Under the pieces are notes generated by a model. It was not told the origin of the DNA. It did no database searches and saw nothing but the letters and a program-made list of their open reading frames with translations. Positions 6,895-15,710 of a DNA stretch of 33,405 nucleotides are shown here, one piece after another. Made by a program: the position numbers and the translations under genes. Within the stretch, counting starts at the first letter, position 1; every line of letters begins with the position of its first letter. The stretch spans positions 1 to 33,405 of the forward strand of contig LAQC01000017.1 of NCBI GenBank assembly GCA_000981645.1, in the 5' to 3' direction. This DNA is from Cryomorphaceae bacterium ASP10-05a (lineage in GTDB: Bacteria; Bacteroidota; Bacteroidia; Flavobacteriales_D; Sanyastnellaceae).

Positions 6895-9000
6895 TCACCT
6901 TATAAGCCTTAATTTTTGAACACTTAACTTGGTCTTTAAATTCCCAAAGAGAACGGTAACTTCTGTCCCGTCTTTCTCTATAACATCACCCACCATTTTA
7001 GCACCGATCAGTCTAACCTTAGAGCCGATTTTTATTTTTTTCTGATCGTCATTTTGTCGAACTATGTTCTTCTTCGCGTCAGCTTTAGTTTGAGATTTAA
7101 TTTTAAGAGCTGTTTGACTTTGAAGTTGAATGATTTTCGTTTTTTCTACTGCTAAATATTTTCTAATATCAGCCAGTAATTCTTTGTTCTTAGATCTTGT
7201 GTCAAATTTCTCAATGAAGCTACTCACTTTTTTTCCTCGGGTTATGAATTGATTATTCTCCTCGGCTAAATTTCTTTGTGTAGCAATTTTTTGATCAAGA
7301 GCATCTTTCTTATCAATGAATTTTCTCTCCGCTTTTTGCGCATTTGCAGCGCTTTCAATTGACTTTTTATTTATGATTTCTAGCTGAGACTTTTCTTTTT
7401 GCAATGCAGATAGAAGTTTATCCATATCTACCTTTTTAGAATCCAACTTAGCTTTAGCTTTAGCTATGAGCTCCAAAGGAATCCCATTCTTCTCAGCTAC
7501 CTCAAAGGTGAATGAGCTGCCCGGCATTCCTACAGATAATTTAAAGGTAGGTTCTAGGGTTTCTTGATTAAAAAGCATGCAGCAGTTTACTGCATTCTGA
7601 AGCTTATCTGCTTTTAGCTTTATGTTGGAGTAATGAGTGGTGATTACACCAAACGCCTTCTTGTTATACAACTCCTCGAAGAAAACCTCAGCCATAGCTC
7701 CACCTAGTTCAGGGTCTGAGCCAGTTCCGAATTCATCTAGTAGTACCATTGTTTTCTTATTGCTACGCTCTAGAAATTCCTTCATCCTTTTTAGGCGGTA
7801 GCTATAGGTGGAAAGTTGGTTCTCTATAGATTGGTTGTCTCCTATGTCTGTGAGTATATTATGAAACACGCCTATCTTGCTATTGGCGTCTGCAGGGATT
7901 AAAAGACCACTCTGAAACATAAGCTGAAGGAGCCCTACTGTCTTTAAGGTAATACTTTTTCCACCAGCATTTGGACCAGAAATAACCATCATCCTATTGA
8001 ACTTGTCTAATAGAATGCTCTGGGGCATGGTGGGCTTTCTATTAAGGTCATTGGTGACTAATAGAATAGGGTGGTAGGCATTGATTAACTCTATTTCAGA
8101 GTTTTCTGATAATTTTGGTAAGTTAGCCCTAAGCTGAATGGCTAGTTTGGACTTCGCATTGATGAAATCCAGTTCGGTGATGAACCGCTGATATTCTTGT
8201 AGTAAAGGAAGATGTTCTCTTACGGCATAGGTCAGCTCCCTAAGTATTTTAAAAATCTCTTGGCGCTCATCATCTCTAAGCATTTCATACTCATGGTTCA
8301 GGGGGATGTTTAAAGAGGGCTCAATGTAGGTTACATTTCCAGCCTTGCTATTTCCAAGAGCATTTCCACTCACGCTTCGCTTGTATGAGCTTATGACAGA
8401 GAGGACTCTTTTTCCATGAAGGAATGTCTCATTATTATCAGCGAGAATTCCTTTTTTCTGAAGAGACTTTAGATGTTTATCGAAGTTGAGGTTAATTCTA
8501 TTTCTGGTGGCTTTCTTGTCTTGACGAATTTTAAACAATTCGGGTGAAGCGTCATCTTTGACTTTCCCCTTAGCATCGAATACCTTATTTATAGCTTTAA
8601 CTAAATCATCTGTATGATATAGGTCAGCAGTAAGTTCTTTAAGAAACTGAAATCTAGATTTCTTATCTGAAAAAAAGAATAATATTCTATTTGTAAGTTC
8701 AGACAAGAGCTTAATCTTAAAGAAGCTCTCTTCTGGAAGAACATTGTGTCTGTTTTCTAGAGTTTCTAGCTCATCTTCTATTTCTTCAAAATCTAATGCT
8801 GGAAAAGGAAGTCCTTCTACTCTAATCGATTTTAAGTCGTTTAGGCGTTTTAATTCTAACTCTAAAGTGTCAAAACTAGTTATTGGAGTTAAATCCACCA
8901 TCCTGAGTTTAGCTGTGTCAGAAATACAGTTGTCGTGAAGCATTAGTCTGATTAAATCAAACTCTAAGTCTTTAATTGTTTGTTCAGGAATATAACTCAA
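6895..9000 (-). CDS. MutS2-like ATPase lacking the Smr domain
   Basis: 701 residues. The MutS-type ATPase core is clear: Walker A in SGPNAGGKSITLKT (about 341-354) and Walker B/signature in VLLDEFGTGSDPELGGAMAE (about 419-438), with the MutS helical core and the coil between (residues 1-330). There is no mismatch-recognition or connector domain, which separates MutS2 from MutS1. After the ATPase comes a long coiled coil (about 510-630) and a KOW-like beta barrel at the very end (GSKVRLIGAKMVGDVIEKDG to LRLIR). MutS2 of Bacillus or Thermus continues into a ~80-residue Smr nuclease domain; here the gene stops at a TGA with nothing Smr-like downstream. Known roles of MutS2 are suppressing recombination or splitting collided ribosomes; which applies here is open. 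A -7 box is at 9021-9028. Confidence 0.9.
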   Translation of the reverse strand: MSYIPEQTIKDLEFDLIRLMLHDNCISDTAKLRMVDLTPITSFDTLELELKRLNDLKSIRVEGLPFPALDFEEIEDELETLENRHNVLPEESFFKIKLLSELTNRILFFFSDKKSRFQFLKELTADLYHTDDLVKAINKVFDAKGKVKDDASPELFKIRQDKKATRNRINLNFDKHLKSLQKKGILADNNETFLHGKRVLSVISSYKRSVSGNALGNSKAGNVTYIEPSLNIPLNHEYEMLRDDERQEIFKILRELTYAVREHLPLLQEYQRFITELDFINAKSKLAIQLRANLPKLSENSEIELINAYHPILLVTNDLNRKPTMPQSILLDKFNRMMVISGPNAGGKSITLKTVGLLQLMFQSGLLIPADANSKIGVFHNILTDIGDNQSIENQLSTYSYRLKRMKEFLERSNKKTMVLLDEFGTGSDPELGGAMAEVFFEELYNKKAFGVITTHYSNIKLKADKLQNAVNCCMLFNQETLEPTFKLSVGMPGSSFTFEVAEKNGIPLELIAKAKAKLDSKKVDMDKLLSALQKEKSQLEIINKKSIESAANAQKAERKFIDKKDALDQKIATQRNLAEENNQFITRGKKVSSFIEKFDTRSKNKELLADIRKYLAVEKTKIIQLQSQTALKIKSQTKADAKKNIVRQNDDQKKIKIGSKVRLIGAKMVGDVIEKDGTEVTVLFGNLKTKLSVQKLRLIR

Positions 9001-9020
9001 CAGATTTTGGCTTTTAGCTA

Positions 9021-9028
9021 CAAAACTA
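9021..9028 (-). promoter_or_regulatory. Candidate -7 box for the MutS2-like gene
   Basis: The plus strand CAAAACTA gives TAGTTTTG on the minus strand, a perfect TAnnTTTG, 21 bases upstream of the start. A CAAA (TTTG on the minus strand) at 9055-9058 is a little too far to be a standard -33. Confidence 0.5.
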
Positions 9029-9114
9029 ATTCAGAACCCTCATTAAACCCTTCACAAAAGAAACTTATGCCATTTGTAGCCGTATAATCAGGGTAGAATT
9101 ATAAATAAATTATT

Positions 9115-10908
9115 ATGCTTCGAATATTATGTTTACTATTTATGTCGTTAATTGCCTGTTTTACAGCAAATTCTCAATCAGATTCTCTCCAGTTAGAGGA
9201 AGAGGAAATCATTAATCCAGCTCCCAATAAACTGAGACCTATGGTCGGTTTAGGAATTGGAACCTTTACTTTTTATGGAGACAAAGGGAGTAAAACGGGT
9301 GCGAACAATCCATTTAACTCCAGCTTAGCCTTAAGTTTGGGTGTGCAGGTGCCTGTCAACTACTTTTTGGATTTATCATTTTCAGCAGTCCTTAGTACTG
9401 TTACTGTTAACAATCCAGGATTAGATATGCTAAATAATTTTCAGAGTGAGATCACTGGAGGAACAGCCCTTTTGACTTATAACTTTGAAAACTTTTTACC
9501 GAAATCAGCTTATGTCCAGCCGTATATAGGAACTGGGATATCAAGTTTCGAATTCTTGTCTAAAGCTGATTTGTTCGATGCTCAAGGGAATGAATACAAT
9601 CTATGGTCAGACGGAAGTCTAATGAGTCTTCCTGAATCAGCTCCCAATGTTTCTGACGCTGTAATGGTGAAAAGAGACTATGTATATGAAACTGACTTAA
9701 GAGGATTAAATAAAGGTGAGGATAGCACATACCCAGACAGAACTATAAGTATCCCTTTATCTGCAGGAGTGAATTTCAAATTCAGTAAACATTTAAAAGG
9801 ACAGCTAGGAACCACATTGTTCTTTAACATGAATGATTTAGCAGATAACGTTAATGATTCGGGATCGTCAAGTGATGGGAAGAAAGATAAATTTTTACAT
9901 TCCTCTCTTGCTCTGAGTTACGATTTACATATTCCTACTAGGAAGAAACGAAACTTTGATGTTGAGTTTGATGAAAACGGAGAGGAATTTCTTTCCTATG
10001 AGTTCTGGGATTCAGATAAAGATGGAGTTGCTGATTTAGATGATGATTGTTTAGGACATCCAGCAGGAATAAATGTAGATGAAAGAGGATGCCCATTAGA
10101 TTTTGATAATGATGGCGTAGCAGATTACAAAGATGATGAGCCCGCTACTGAAAACGGATGGTTAGTAGATGAGTATGGCGTAGCTATAGAAGATGAAATA
10201 TTCTTCGACCAGTATATGGCGTGGATGGACTCTTTAGGAACAGGTGAGTTTGATGAATTATACAGTAGAGTAGAAGGAGAGAAAAGTAAACAAAACTTTA
10301 CCGTCTTAATCTTACCAGACAAGAGAGGAATGAAACTGTCTGAGATTAACTTTATTTTGGCACAGGAAAACGTAAGAGCTGTTAATGAAAATGGAAAAGA
10401 CGGATTTTTAATAGGGGATTTCGAAACCCTGCCTGAAGCTGTAAATAAGAAGATAACGCTCGAGGCTAAAGGTTTAATAAGCTCTGTGCAGAGAGAAATA
10501 AACGGAGACAGAGTAGATATAAATAATGATATTGATGCTATGGTCGAAGTAATGGAAGAGAGAAGTAGAACTATAGGTGATTATGAAGGATCAGATAACA
10601 TAGTATATAGAGTTCAAGTAGGAGCATATAAATATGAATTATCAGAGGATATATTTACTGGTTTGGATGATTTATTAGTGCTCTTTGGAGAGGATGGTCT
10701 TACTAGGTATATGACAGATTCTTTCAATAATACTGAGGATGCTGATCAAAGAAAACAAGAGCTTTTAGCTACAGGTTTTGAAGATGCATTTATGACAGCT
10801 TATAGTAATGGGAGCAGAATAGAACTGCCAAGTACTGGGAATGGTGTTATGCCTAAAGAAGAAATCCTACTTATGATGACTAAAATAATTCTAGTCAACC
10901 TAAATTAA
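9115..10908 (+). CDS. Outer-membrane beta-barrel protein with TSP3 repeats and SPOR domain
   Basis: 597 residues with a signal peptide ending near TANSQ. Residues ~40-285 are an outer-membrane beta-barrel pattern (alternating strands such as PMVGLGIGTFTFYG, AYVQPYIGTGISSF, LHSSLALSYDLHIP). Two thrombospondin type 3-like calcium-binding repeats follow: DSDKDGVADLDDDC (~299) and DFDNDGVADYKDDEP (~328). The C-terminus has a SPOR-type domain (~495-570: VYRVQVGAYKYEL to RYMTDSFNNTEDADQRKQEL), and residues ~392-455 (FTVLILPDKRG to IGDFETLPEA) resemble a second, degenerate SPOR unit. SPOR domains bind denuded peptidoglycan, so the protein probably ties the outer membrane to the cell wall, taking the place of the OmpA domain usual in such proteins. 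No perfect -7 box was found upstream. A strong terminator follows. Confidence 0.82.
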   Translation: MLRILCLLFMSLIACFTANSQSDSLQLEEEEIINPAPNKLRPMVGLGIGTFTFYGDKGSKTGANNPFNSSLALSLGVQVPVNYFLDLSFSAVLSTVTVNNPGLDMLNNFQSEITGGTALLTYNFENFLPKSAYVQPYIGTGISSFEFLSKADLFDAQGNEYNLWSDGSLMSLPESAPNVSDAVMVKRDYVYETDLRGLNKGEDSTYPDRTISIPLSAGVNFKFSKHLKGQLGTTLFFNMNDLADNVNDSGSSSDGKKDKFLHSSLALSYDLHIPTRKKRNFDVEFDENGEEFLSYEFWDSDKDGVADLDDDCLGHPAGINVDERGCPLDFDNDGVADYKDDEPATENGWLVDEYGVAIEDEIFFDQYMAWMDSLGTGEFDELYSRVEGEKSKQNFTVLILPDKRGMKLSEINFILAQENVRAVNENGKDGFLIGDFETLPEAVNKKITLEAKGLISSVQREINGDRVDINNDIDAMVEVMEERSRTIGDYEGSDNIVYRVQVGAYKYELSEDIFTGLDDLLVLFGEDGLTRYMTDSFNNTEDADQRKQELLATGFEDAFMTAYSNGSRIELPSTGNGVMPKEEILLMMTKIILVNLN

Positions 10909-10977
10909 GACCCAAAGGAAATTAGTAGAGTACGTAAAAAAAACTCCAAGCGAAAGACTTGAGAGATAATACTGATG

Positions 10978-11007
10978 AAAGGAAGACTATAAGTCTTCCT
11001 TTTTTTG
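10978..11007 (+). terminator. Terminator of the barrel/SPOR gene
   Basis: Perfect 11-base arms AAAGGAAGACT (10978-10988) and AGTCTTCCTTT (10992-11002) with an ATA loop, then a T-run. The downstream arm runs into the last codons of the convergent FAD dehydrogenase gene. Confidence 0.88.
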
Positions 11008-12546
11008 TTTAATAGCCGCAATTACTCTCATTCCATCGATAGCAGCAGACATAATTCCTCCAGCATATCCAGCTCCCTCAGCACAGGGATATAGGTTTTT
11101 AACTTCTTCGTGCTCTAAGGTTGGCGTTCTAGGGATTCTCACAGGAGAAGAAGTTCTACTTTCAGGAGCTACTATTAAAGCTTCGTTAGTTAAGAATCCA
11201 TTTAATTTTTTGCCAAATTCCATAAACCCTTTTTGAAGTCTATGCGCGATCTGTTTAGGCAATAGTTCATCTATTCTAGCTGGTTTTACCCCGGGGATAT
11301 AAGAACATTTAGGCAGGTCTTTACTGTCCTTTCCGTGTATGAAATCAAGTAATCTTTGAGCAGGAAGTGCTTGAGTTTTACCTCCTGCTTCCCAACACGT
11401 TTTTTCTACTTCTTCCTGAAACTTCAGTCCACGCAGAGGACCGAAAGAAGCATAGGCATCTGTAAGCTCATCATCTACCTCTACCACCATTCCAGAGTTT
11501 GCGTAAGGATTGTTCCTTTTACTGGGACTCCAGCCATTACTAACCACAGATCCAGGTTCTGTAGCACACGGAGCTATAATTCCACCTGGACACATGCAGA
11601 AACTGTAAACTCCTTTGCCATCTACTTGATGAACTAAGCTGTATGAAGCTTGAGGTAAATACTCCGAAGAACGTTCGCCATGATATTGAATACTATTAAT
11701 GAGTTCCTGCGGGTGTTCTATTCGAACCCCTAAAGAAAAAGGTTTGTACTCGATTTTAATTTCTTTTCGGTGAAGTAGTTCGAAAATATCTCGGGCTGAA
11801 TGTCCAGTGGCTAGAACTACTTCATTCACCTCTATTTTTTTAGAGTTATTAATTTCTAAGCGTTGCAATACACCCTTATCCATCTCCAAATCAGTCAATT
11901 TATGTTCGAAATTGAATTCTCCTCCATAGTTCAAGATAGTTTCTCGAATAGCAGTAATAATACTAGGAAGTTTATTGGTCCCAATGTGTGGATGGGCATC
12001 GACCATTATTTCGGGGTCTGCGCCATGTTGAACTAATATGCTGAGAACTTTATTCACGTCTCCCCTTTTAGTAGAGCGTGTATAAAGCTTTCCATCCGAG
12101 TATGTGCCAGCACCACCTTCACCAAAACAATAATTGGATTCAGGGTTCAATACATGCTCTTTGTTCAGCTTAGCTAAGTCTCTTCTTCTAGACTTAACAT
12201 CTTTTCCTCTCTCAAAAACGATAGGTTTTAGCCCGTGTTCTATACAAGCTAAAGCTGCAAACATTCCAGCCGGACCAGCTCCGATTATGTGAACAGCCTC
12301 CGCATTAGCTACGTTTTTAAAAACAATATCCTGTAAAGGACTAACGATTTCTTCTCCTTTTTCGAAGAGCGCCACGGCTAATTGAATTTTAACCGGTCTT
12401 TTTCTGGCATCGACAGAACGTTTTTTAATATACCAATCCTTTACATCGCTTTCATACAGGCCGCTTTTAGAAAGAGCTAGATGAAAAATGTATTCTTCTT
12501 CGAATGATTTTTCAGGTGGTACGGATACTTGAATAATTTTTGGCAT
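10987..12546 (-). CDS. NAD(P)/FAD-dependent dehydrogenase (COG2509-type)
   Basis: 519 residues from the ATG at 12546. A TTG four codons further upstream (12558) is in frame, but it lies inside the promoter box and is rejected. N-terminal ~80 residues form the small ferredoxin-like domain typical of this family; then the FAD dinucleotide-binding motif VHIIGAGPAGMFAALACIEHG (about 85-105), ERGKDVKSRRRDL, and the family mark YCFGEGGAGTYSDGKLYTR. The C-terminus has GAGYAGGIMSAAIDG, the second FAD-contacting motif. Homologues are annotated only as uncharacterised FAD-dependent dehydrogenases; the substrate is unknown. It is divergently transcribed from the E1 gene, and both have a perfect -7 box in the 77-base gap. 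Confidence 0.88.
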   Translation of the reverse strand: MPKIIQVSVPPEKSFEEEYIFHLALSKSGLYESDVKDWYIKKRSVDARKRPVKIQLAVALFEKGEEIVSPLQDIVFKNVANAEAVHIIGAGPAGMFAALACIEHGLKPIVFERGKDVKSRRRDLAKLNKEHVLNPESNYCFGEGGAGTYSDGKLYTRSTKRGDVNKVLSILVQHGADPEIMVDAHPHIGTNKLPSIITAIRETILNYGGEFNFEHKLTDLEMDKGVLQRLEINNSKKIEVNEVVLATGHSARDIFELLHRKEIKIEYKPFSLGVRIEHPQELINSIQYHGERSSEYLPQASYSLVHQVDGKGVYSFCMCPGGIIAPCATEPGSVVSNGWSPSKRNNPYANSGMVVEVDDELTDAYASFGPLRGLKFQEEVEKTCWEAGGKTQALPAQRLLDFIHGKDSKDLPKCSYIPGVKPARIDELLPKQIAHRLQKGFMEFGKKLNGFLTNEALIVAPESRTSSPVRIPRTPTLEHEEVKNLYPCAEGAGYAGGIMSAAIDGMRVIAAIKQKKEDL

Positions 12547-12555
12547 ATATAAGTT

Positions 12556-12563
12556 CAAAAATA
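12556..12563 (-). promoter_or_regulatory. Candidate -7 box for the FAD dehydrogenase gene
   Basis: The plus strand CAAAAATA gives TATTTTTG on the minus strand, a perfect -7 match 10 bases upstream of the ATG at 12546. The transcript would start almost at the ATG. Confidence 0.5.
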
Positions 12564-12599
12564 CAGTTTGAAAGGTTCTCTATGAGAAAACCGAATCAC

Positions 12600-12607
12600 T
12601 ACTTTTG
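12600..12607 (+). promoter_or_regulatory. Candidate -7 box (TACTTTTG) for the E1 gene
   Basis: A perfect TAnnTTTG 16 bases before the ATG at 12624; the leader would be about 10 bases long. Confidence 0.55.
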
Positions 12608-12623
12608 ACCACTACCCACAACC

Positions 12624-14618
12624 ATGGTAAATATGCGTTACAATAGAAGAGGATTTGAGAATGAGGAGCTTCAGGAGATTTATAAAGCTTTACTAAAGCC
12701 GAGACTAATTGAAGATAAGATGCTGAGTCAGTTAAGACAAGGTAAAATTTCTAAATGGTTCTCTGGAATAGGCCAAGAAGCTATTTCTGTAGGATTAACT
12801 TTGGCATTAGATGAGGATGAATTTATTCTTCCAATGCATAGAAATTTAGGCGTGTTTACAACACGTGAAATCCCATTGCAACGCCTTTTTAGTCAATTTC
12901 AAGGAAAAGCAAATGGTTTTACTAAAGGTAGAGATAGATCTTTTCATTTTGGGTCTATAGAACATCATATAGTAGGTATGATATCTCACCTAGGGCCTCA
13001 GATGGGTATAGCTGATGGTATAGCGTTAGCTCATAAATTAAAGAAAAATAAAAAAGCCACTCTTGTAATTACGGGAGATGGGGGTGCTTCTGAGGGTGAT
13101 TTTCACGAATCTGTTAATGTAGCAGCAGTATGGGATTTACCTGTTGTCATTTGTGTGGAAAATAATCAATGGGGTCTTTCCACGCCTTCATCAGAGCAGT
13201 TCAAATGTGAATCATTTGCAGACAAGGCCATAGGCTATGGAATTCCACCTGAAAATACATTTTCTATAGATGGAAACAATATCATAGAGGTGTTGAATAC
13301 CGTTAAAAAAGCAGCTAAAATATGTCGAAGAGGAAACGGGCCAGTGTTAGTAGAGTTTAATACTTTTAGAATAAAAGGTCATGAAGAGGCAAGTGGGACT
13401 AAGTATTATCCAGAGGGACTGATTAAAAAATGGGAGAAGTATGACCCAGTAGACTGCTTTGAGGCTTATCTGCTTCAAAACAGGATAATAAATAAAGAGC
13501 AGAACGAATCGTATAAAGAGAAAATTAAAGAGGAAATAAACACAAATTTAAAAAGGGCATTAGCTGAGCCAGCTATAAATGTGAATCTAGATGAAGAATT
13601 AGGCGATGTGTTCGTCCCTTTTAATGAAGAGGTATTAGAGCCAGGGGATAATAAATCAGAAATGAGGTTTATAGATGCCATTACAGATGGATTAAAAGAG
13701 TCTATGAAAAAGCATGATAATCTAGTTCTTATGGGACAAGATATAGCGGAGTATGGTGGTGTGTTCAAGGTAACTGATGGGTTCGTAGACTTGTTTGGTA
13801 AGGAAAGAGTGAGGAATACTCCATTATGTGAGTCAGCCATCGTAGGGTCTGCGCTTGGACTATCTATAAATGGAATGAAAGGCATGATGGAAATGCAGTT
13901 TGCAGATTTTGCTACTTGTGGTTTTAACCAAATAGTAAATAATCTAGCGAAACTAAATTACAGATGGGGAGAAAATGCTGATGTAGTAATAAGGATGCCT
14001 ACAGGTGGAGGAATGGCAGCAGGTCCGTTTCACAGTCAGTCCAATGAAGCTTGGTTCTTTCATGTGGCTGGGTTAAAAATTGCTTATCCTGCATTTCCTG
14101 AAGATGCTAAAGGAATGCTAATTAGGTCTTTTGAAGATCCTAATCCTGTGTTGTTTTTTGAGCATAAAGGATTGTACAGGAGTATTTCAGCAGAAGTAGC
14201 TGAGGGATATTATTCTATTCCATTTGGTAAGGCCAATGTGGTTAAAAAGGGTGAAAGCCTTTCTGTAATTACTTATGGTATGGGAGTGCATTGGGCTTTA
14301 GATTATGCTGAAAAAAATCCTGATCAGAATATCGAAATTGTGGATTTAAGAAGCTTAGCGCCTTTAGACACAGAAACTATTTACGAATCAGTTAGAAAAA
14401 CAAATAGAGTTCTAATTCTCCATGAAGACAATCTTACTGGAGGGATAGGAGGAGAGCTTCTTTCTTTAATACAAGAAAACTGTTTTGAATATCTAGATGC
14501 TCCAATAGTGAGATGCGCTAGTTTGGATACTCCAGTGCCTTTTGATGCAGCCAAAGAAAACCAATTTATGGCTAAAAGCAGGCTTCAGGTCTCTATAGAA
14601 AAGGTGCTGAATTATTAG
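12624..14618 (+). CDS. Fused alpha/beta E1 component of a branched-chain 2-oxoacid dehydrogenase
   Basis: 664 residues holding both E1 subunits in one chain. The alpha half (~1-330) carries SKWFSGIGQEAISVG, MHRNLGVF and the thiamine diphosphate motif GDGGASEGDFHESVNVAA ending in VENNQWG (~150-180). The beta half starts near residue 347 (MRFIDAITDGLKESM) and has MGQDIAEYGGVFKVT, FADFATCGFNQI, and MPTGGGMAAGPFHSQSNEAWF with the conserved His of the beta subunit. It decarboxylates branched-chain 2-oxoacids and passes the acyl group to the E2 lipoyl protein; pyruvate is a less likely substrate. The fused form is common in Bacteroidota. E2 and E3 genes are not in the window, but ilvE, which makes its substrates, is at 30998. 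ATG at 12624 or at 12633 would both work; the first is used. Confidence 0.9.
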   Translation: MVNMRYNRRGFENEELQEIYKALLKPRLIEDKMLSQLRQGKISKWFSGIGQEAISVGLTLALDEDEFILPMHRNLGVFTTREIPLQRLFSQFQGKANGFTKGRDRSFHFGSIEHHIVGMISHLGPQMGIADGIALAHKLKKNKKATLVITGDGGASEGDFHESVNVAAVWDLPVVICVENNQWGLSTPSSEQFKCESFADKAIGYGIPPENTFSIDGNNIIEVLNTVKKAAKICRRGNGPVLVEFNTFRIKGHEEASGTKYYPEGLIKKWEKYDPVDCFEAYLLQNRIINKEQNESYKEKIKEEINTNLKRALAEPAINVNLDEELGDVFVPFNEEVLEPGDNKSEMRFIDAITDGLKESMKKHDNLVLMGQDIAEYGGVFKVTDGFVDLFGKERVRNTPLCESAIVGSALGLSINGMKGMMEMQFADFATCGFNQIVNNLAKLNYRWGENADVVIRMPTGGGMAAGPFHSQSNEAWFFHVAGLKIAYPAFPEDAKGMLIRSFEDPNPVLFFEHKGLYRSISAEVAEGYYSIPFGKANVVKKGESLSVITYGMGVHWALDYAEKNPDQNIEIVDLRSLAPLDTETIYESVRKTNRVLILHEDNLTGGIGGELLSLIQENCFEYLDAPIVRCASLDTPVPFDAAKENQFMAKSRLQVSIEKVLNY

Positions 14619-14683
14619 TGTTTGCTTGGGTTTGCGTAGTGAGTTATAAACAAGAGTTTGGATAATATGCATTAATTGCATAA

Positions 14684-14713
14684 TTTACACATTGGTTAAT
14701 CAAATAGTGTAAA
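14684..14713. repeat. Inverted repeat upstream of the 100-residue unknown gene
   Basis: Arms TTTACAC (14684-14690) and GTGTAAA (14707-14713) flank 16 bases, with a short inner TTG/CAA pairing. A further TATGCA/TGCATA pair lies just upstream (14666-14682). They end 21 bases before the start at 14735 and could be operator or leader structure. Confidence 0.35.
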
Positions 14714-14734
14714 CCAGCCCTTACCTTAATTTCA

Positions 14735-15037
14735 ATGCTCGAGAAAATTCAACTAGTTAGAAATGCTATTGATAACATTATGAATGATGTTATGGAGAAA
14801 GCATTTCATCATTCAGTAAATTACCCTCAAGATTCAGATTATCTGAATAAGATGATTAGGGACATTCGATCGGATAATGAGACTTTTGTAAACCAGCTGC
14901 ATTCGCTTAAAGGCTCTAACGATGAGGTGTCTGCCAAAGAAGAGCTAAATGCTTTAACTAAAGTATTGAAGAATAAAAGTCTAGTATACCTTTCAGCGCT
15001 CCAGAAACTAAAAGAAAAAGATTCGAATAAGGCCTAA
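14735..15037 (+). CDS. Small helical protein of unknown function
   Basis: 100 residues, not recognised. The whole chain looks alpha-helical and charged, without signal peptide, membrane segment or Cys: MLEKIQLVRNAIDNIMNDVM, a middle part rich in Asp/Ser/Asn, and a C-terminal helix ending in LKEKDSNKA. It lies 116 bases behind the E1 gene on the same strand with no clear terminator between, so co-transcription is possible but weakly supported; inverted repeats in the gap argue for its own control. Its stop codon abuts the stop of the convergent membrane protein gene without a spacer. Codon pattern resembles its neighbours, which supports a real gene. Confidence 0.6.
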   Translation: MLEKIQLVRNAIDNIMNDVMEKAFHHSVNYPQDSDYLNKMIRDIRSDNETFVNQLHSLKGSNDEVSAKEELNALTKVLKNKSLVYLSALQKLKEKDSNKA

Positions 15038-15559
15038 CTAGATTCTTCTGAGACCTTCTTTTACCTGCTTAATTTGGGCAGTCATCATTCCTCTCTTGTC
15101 AAGTTTTTTAACTTCTGATAATAGATTCGTAGCTTCTCTTTTCTTCCTCTTGCTAATTGCGATTACTGCTAATTGAAGCTTAGCTGTAGCCTTGTCTAAA
15201 TCAAGTCTTAGCCCGTTAGAAAGAGATTTTTTAAACATCACTTCAGCTTTAGTCAAGCTTCCTTGTCCACCACCTTGAACTGATGTTAGGCCCTGTAAAT
15301 AATAAAAGTAACCCCTAGACTTAGGGAATAATTTATCTGGATTTACACGATTAATCCAAGTTAAACAACTTTCCATTTTACCTCTTCTAAGTGAAATGAA
15401 GGCTATAATTAGTCTTATGCTTCGTGTAACTAAGAAACCAGCTAATCCCGCCAGTAAAAGAAGCATGATTCCAAAGCCAATATTTACTTGAACAAAACTA
15501 TATATACTCCAAGCTAAGATCGCAGCTACTATTATTCCCTTGATTATTCTAGTATCCAT
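15038..15559 (-). CDS. Two-helix membrane protein with TPR-like cytoplasmic tail, unknown function
   Basis: 173 residues. The first ~60 hold two adjacent membrane helices (IIKGIIVAAILAWSIYSFV and GFGIMLLLLAGLAGFLVTRS) joined by a very short turn. The rest is soluble and helical, with TPR-like units: GKMESCLTWINRVNPDKLFPKSRGY, then TKAEVMFKKSLSNGLRLDLDKATAKLQLAVIAISKRKKREATNLL split over two helices pairs. The basic stretch SKRKKR suggests the tail is cytoplasmic. I do not recognise a named family. A perfect -7 box lies 22 bases upstream of the start. Confidence 0.65.
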   Translation of the reverse strand: MDTRIIKGIIVAAILAWSIYSFVQVNIGFGIMLLLLAGLAGFLVTRSIRLIIAFISLRRGKMESCLTWINRVNPDKLFPKSRGYFYYLQGLTSVQGGGQGSLTKAEVMFKKSLSNGLRLDLDKATAKLQLAVIAISKRKKREATNLLSEVKKLDKRGMMTAQIKQVKEGLRRI

Positions 15560-15580
15560 ATTTTTTTTAATTTACAAGCG

Positions 15581-15588
15581 CAAAGCTA
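15581..15588 (-). promoter_or_regulatory. Candidate -7 box for the two-helix membrane protein gene
   Basis: The plus strand CAAAGCTA gives TAGCTTTG on the minus strand, a perfect TAnnTTTG, 22 bases before the start at 15559. Confidence 0.5.
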
Positions 15589-15680
15589 AATATTAAAGCC
15601 TTTCGTTATGCTGAATTTATAAACACTAATTTTTACTAATTGACATCAAAAAAGGAACACTATCTATACCTAAATAGTAG

Positions 15681-15688
15681 TAATTTTG
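15681..15688 (+). promoter_or_regulatory. Candidate -7 box (TAATTTTG) for the bacilliredoxin-miaA cluster
   Basis: A perfect TAnnTTTG 22 bases before the ATG at 15711. It is the only good promoter box seen ahead of the three-gene cluster. Confidence 0.5.
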
Positions 15689-15710
15689 TGGTGATTATTA
15701 ATCATACGGT

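Noticed and set aside
13475-13885. 136-codon frame opposite the E1 gene
   Set aside because: Lies wholly within the conserved fused E1 gene and has no family features.
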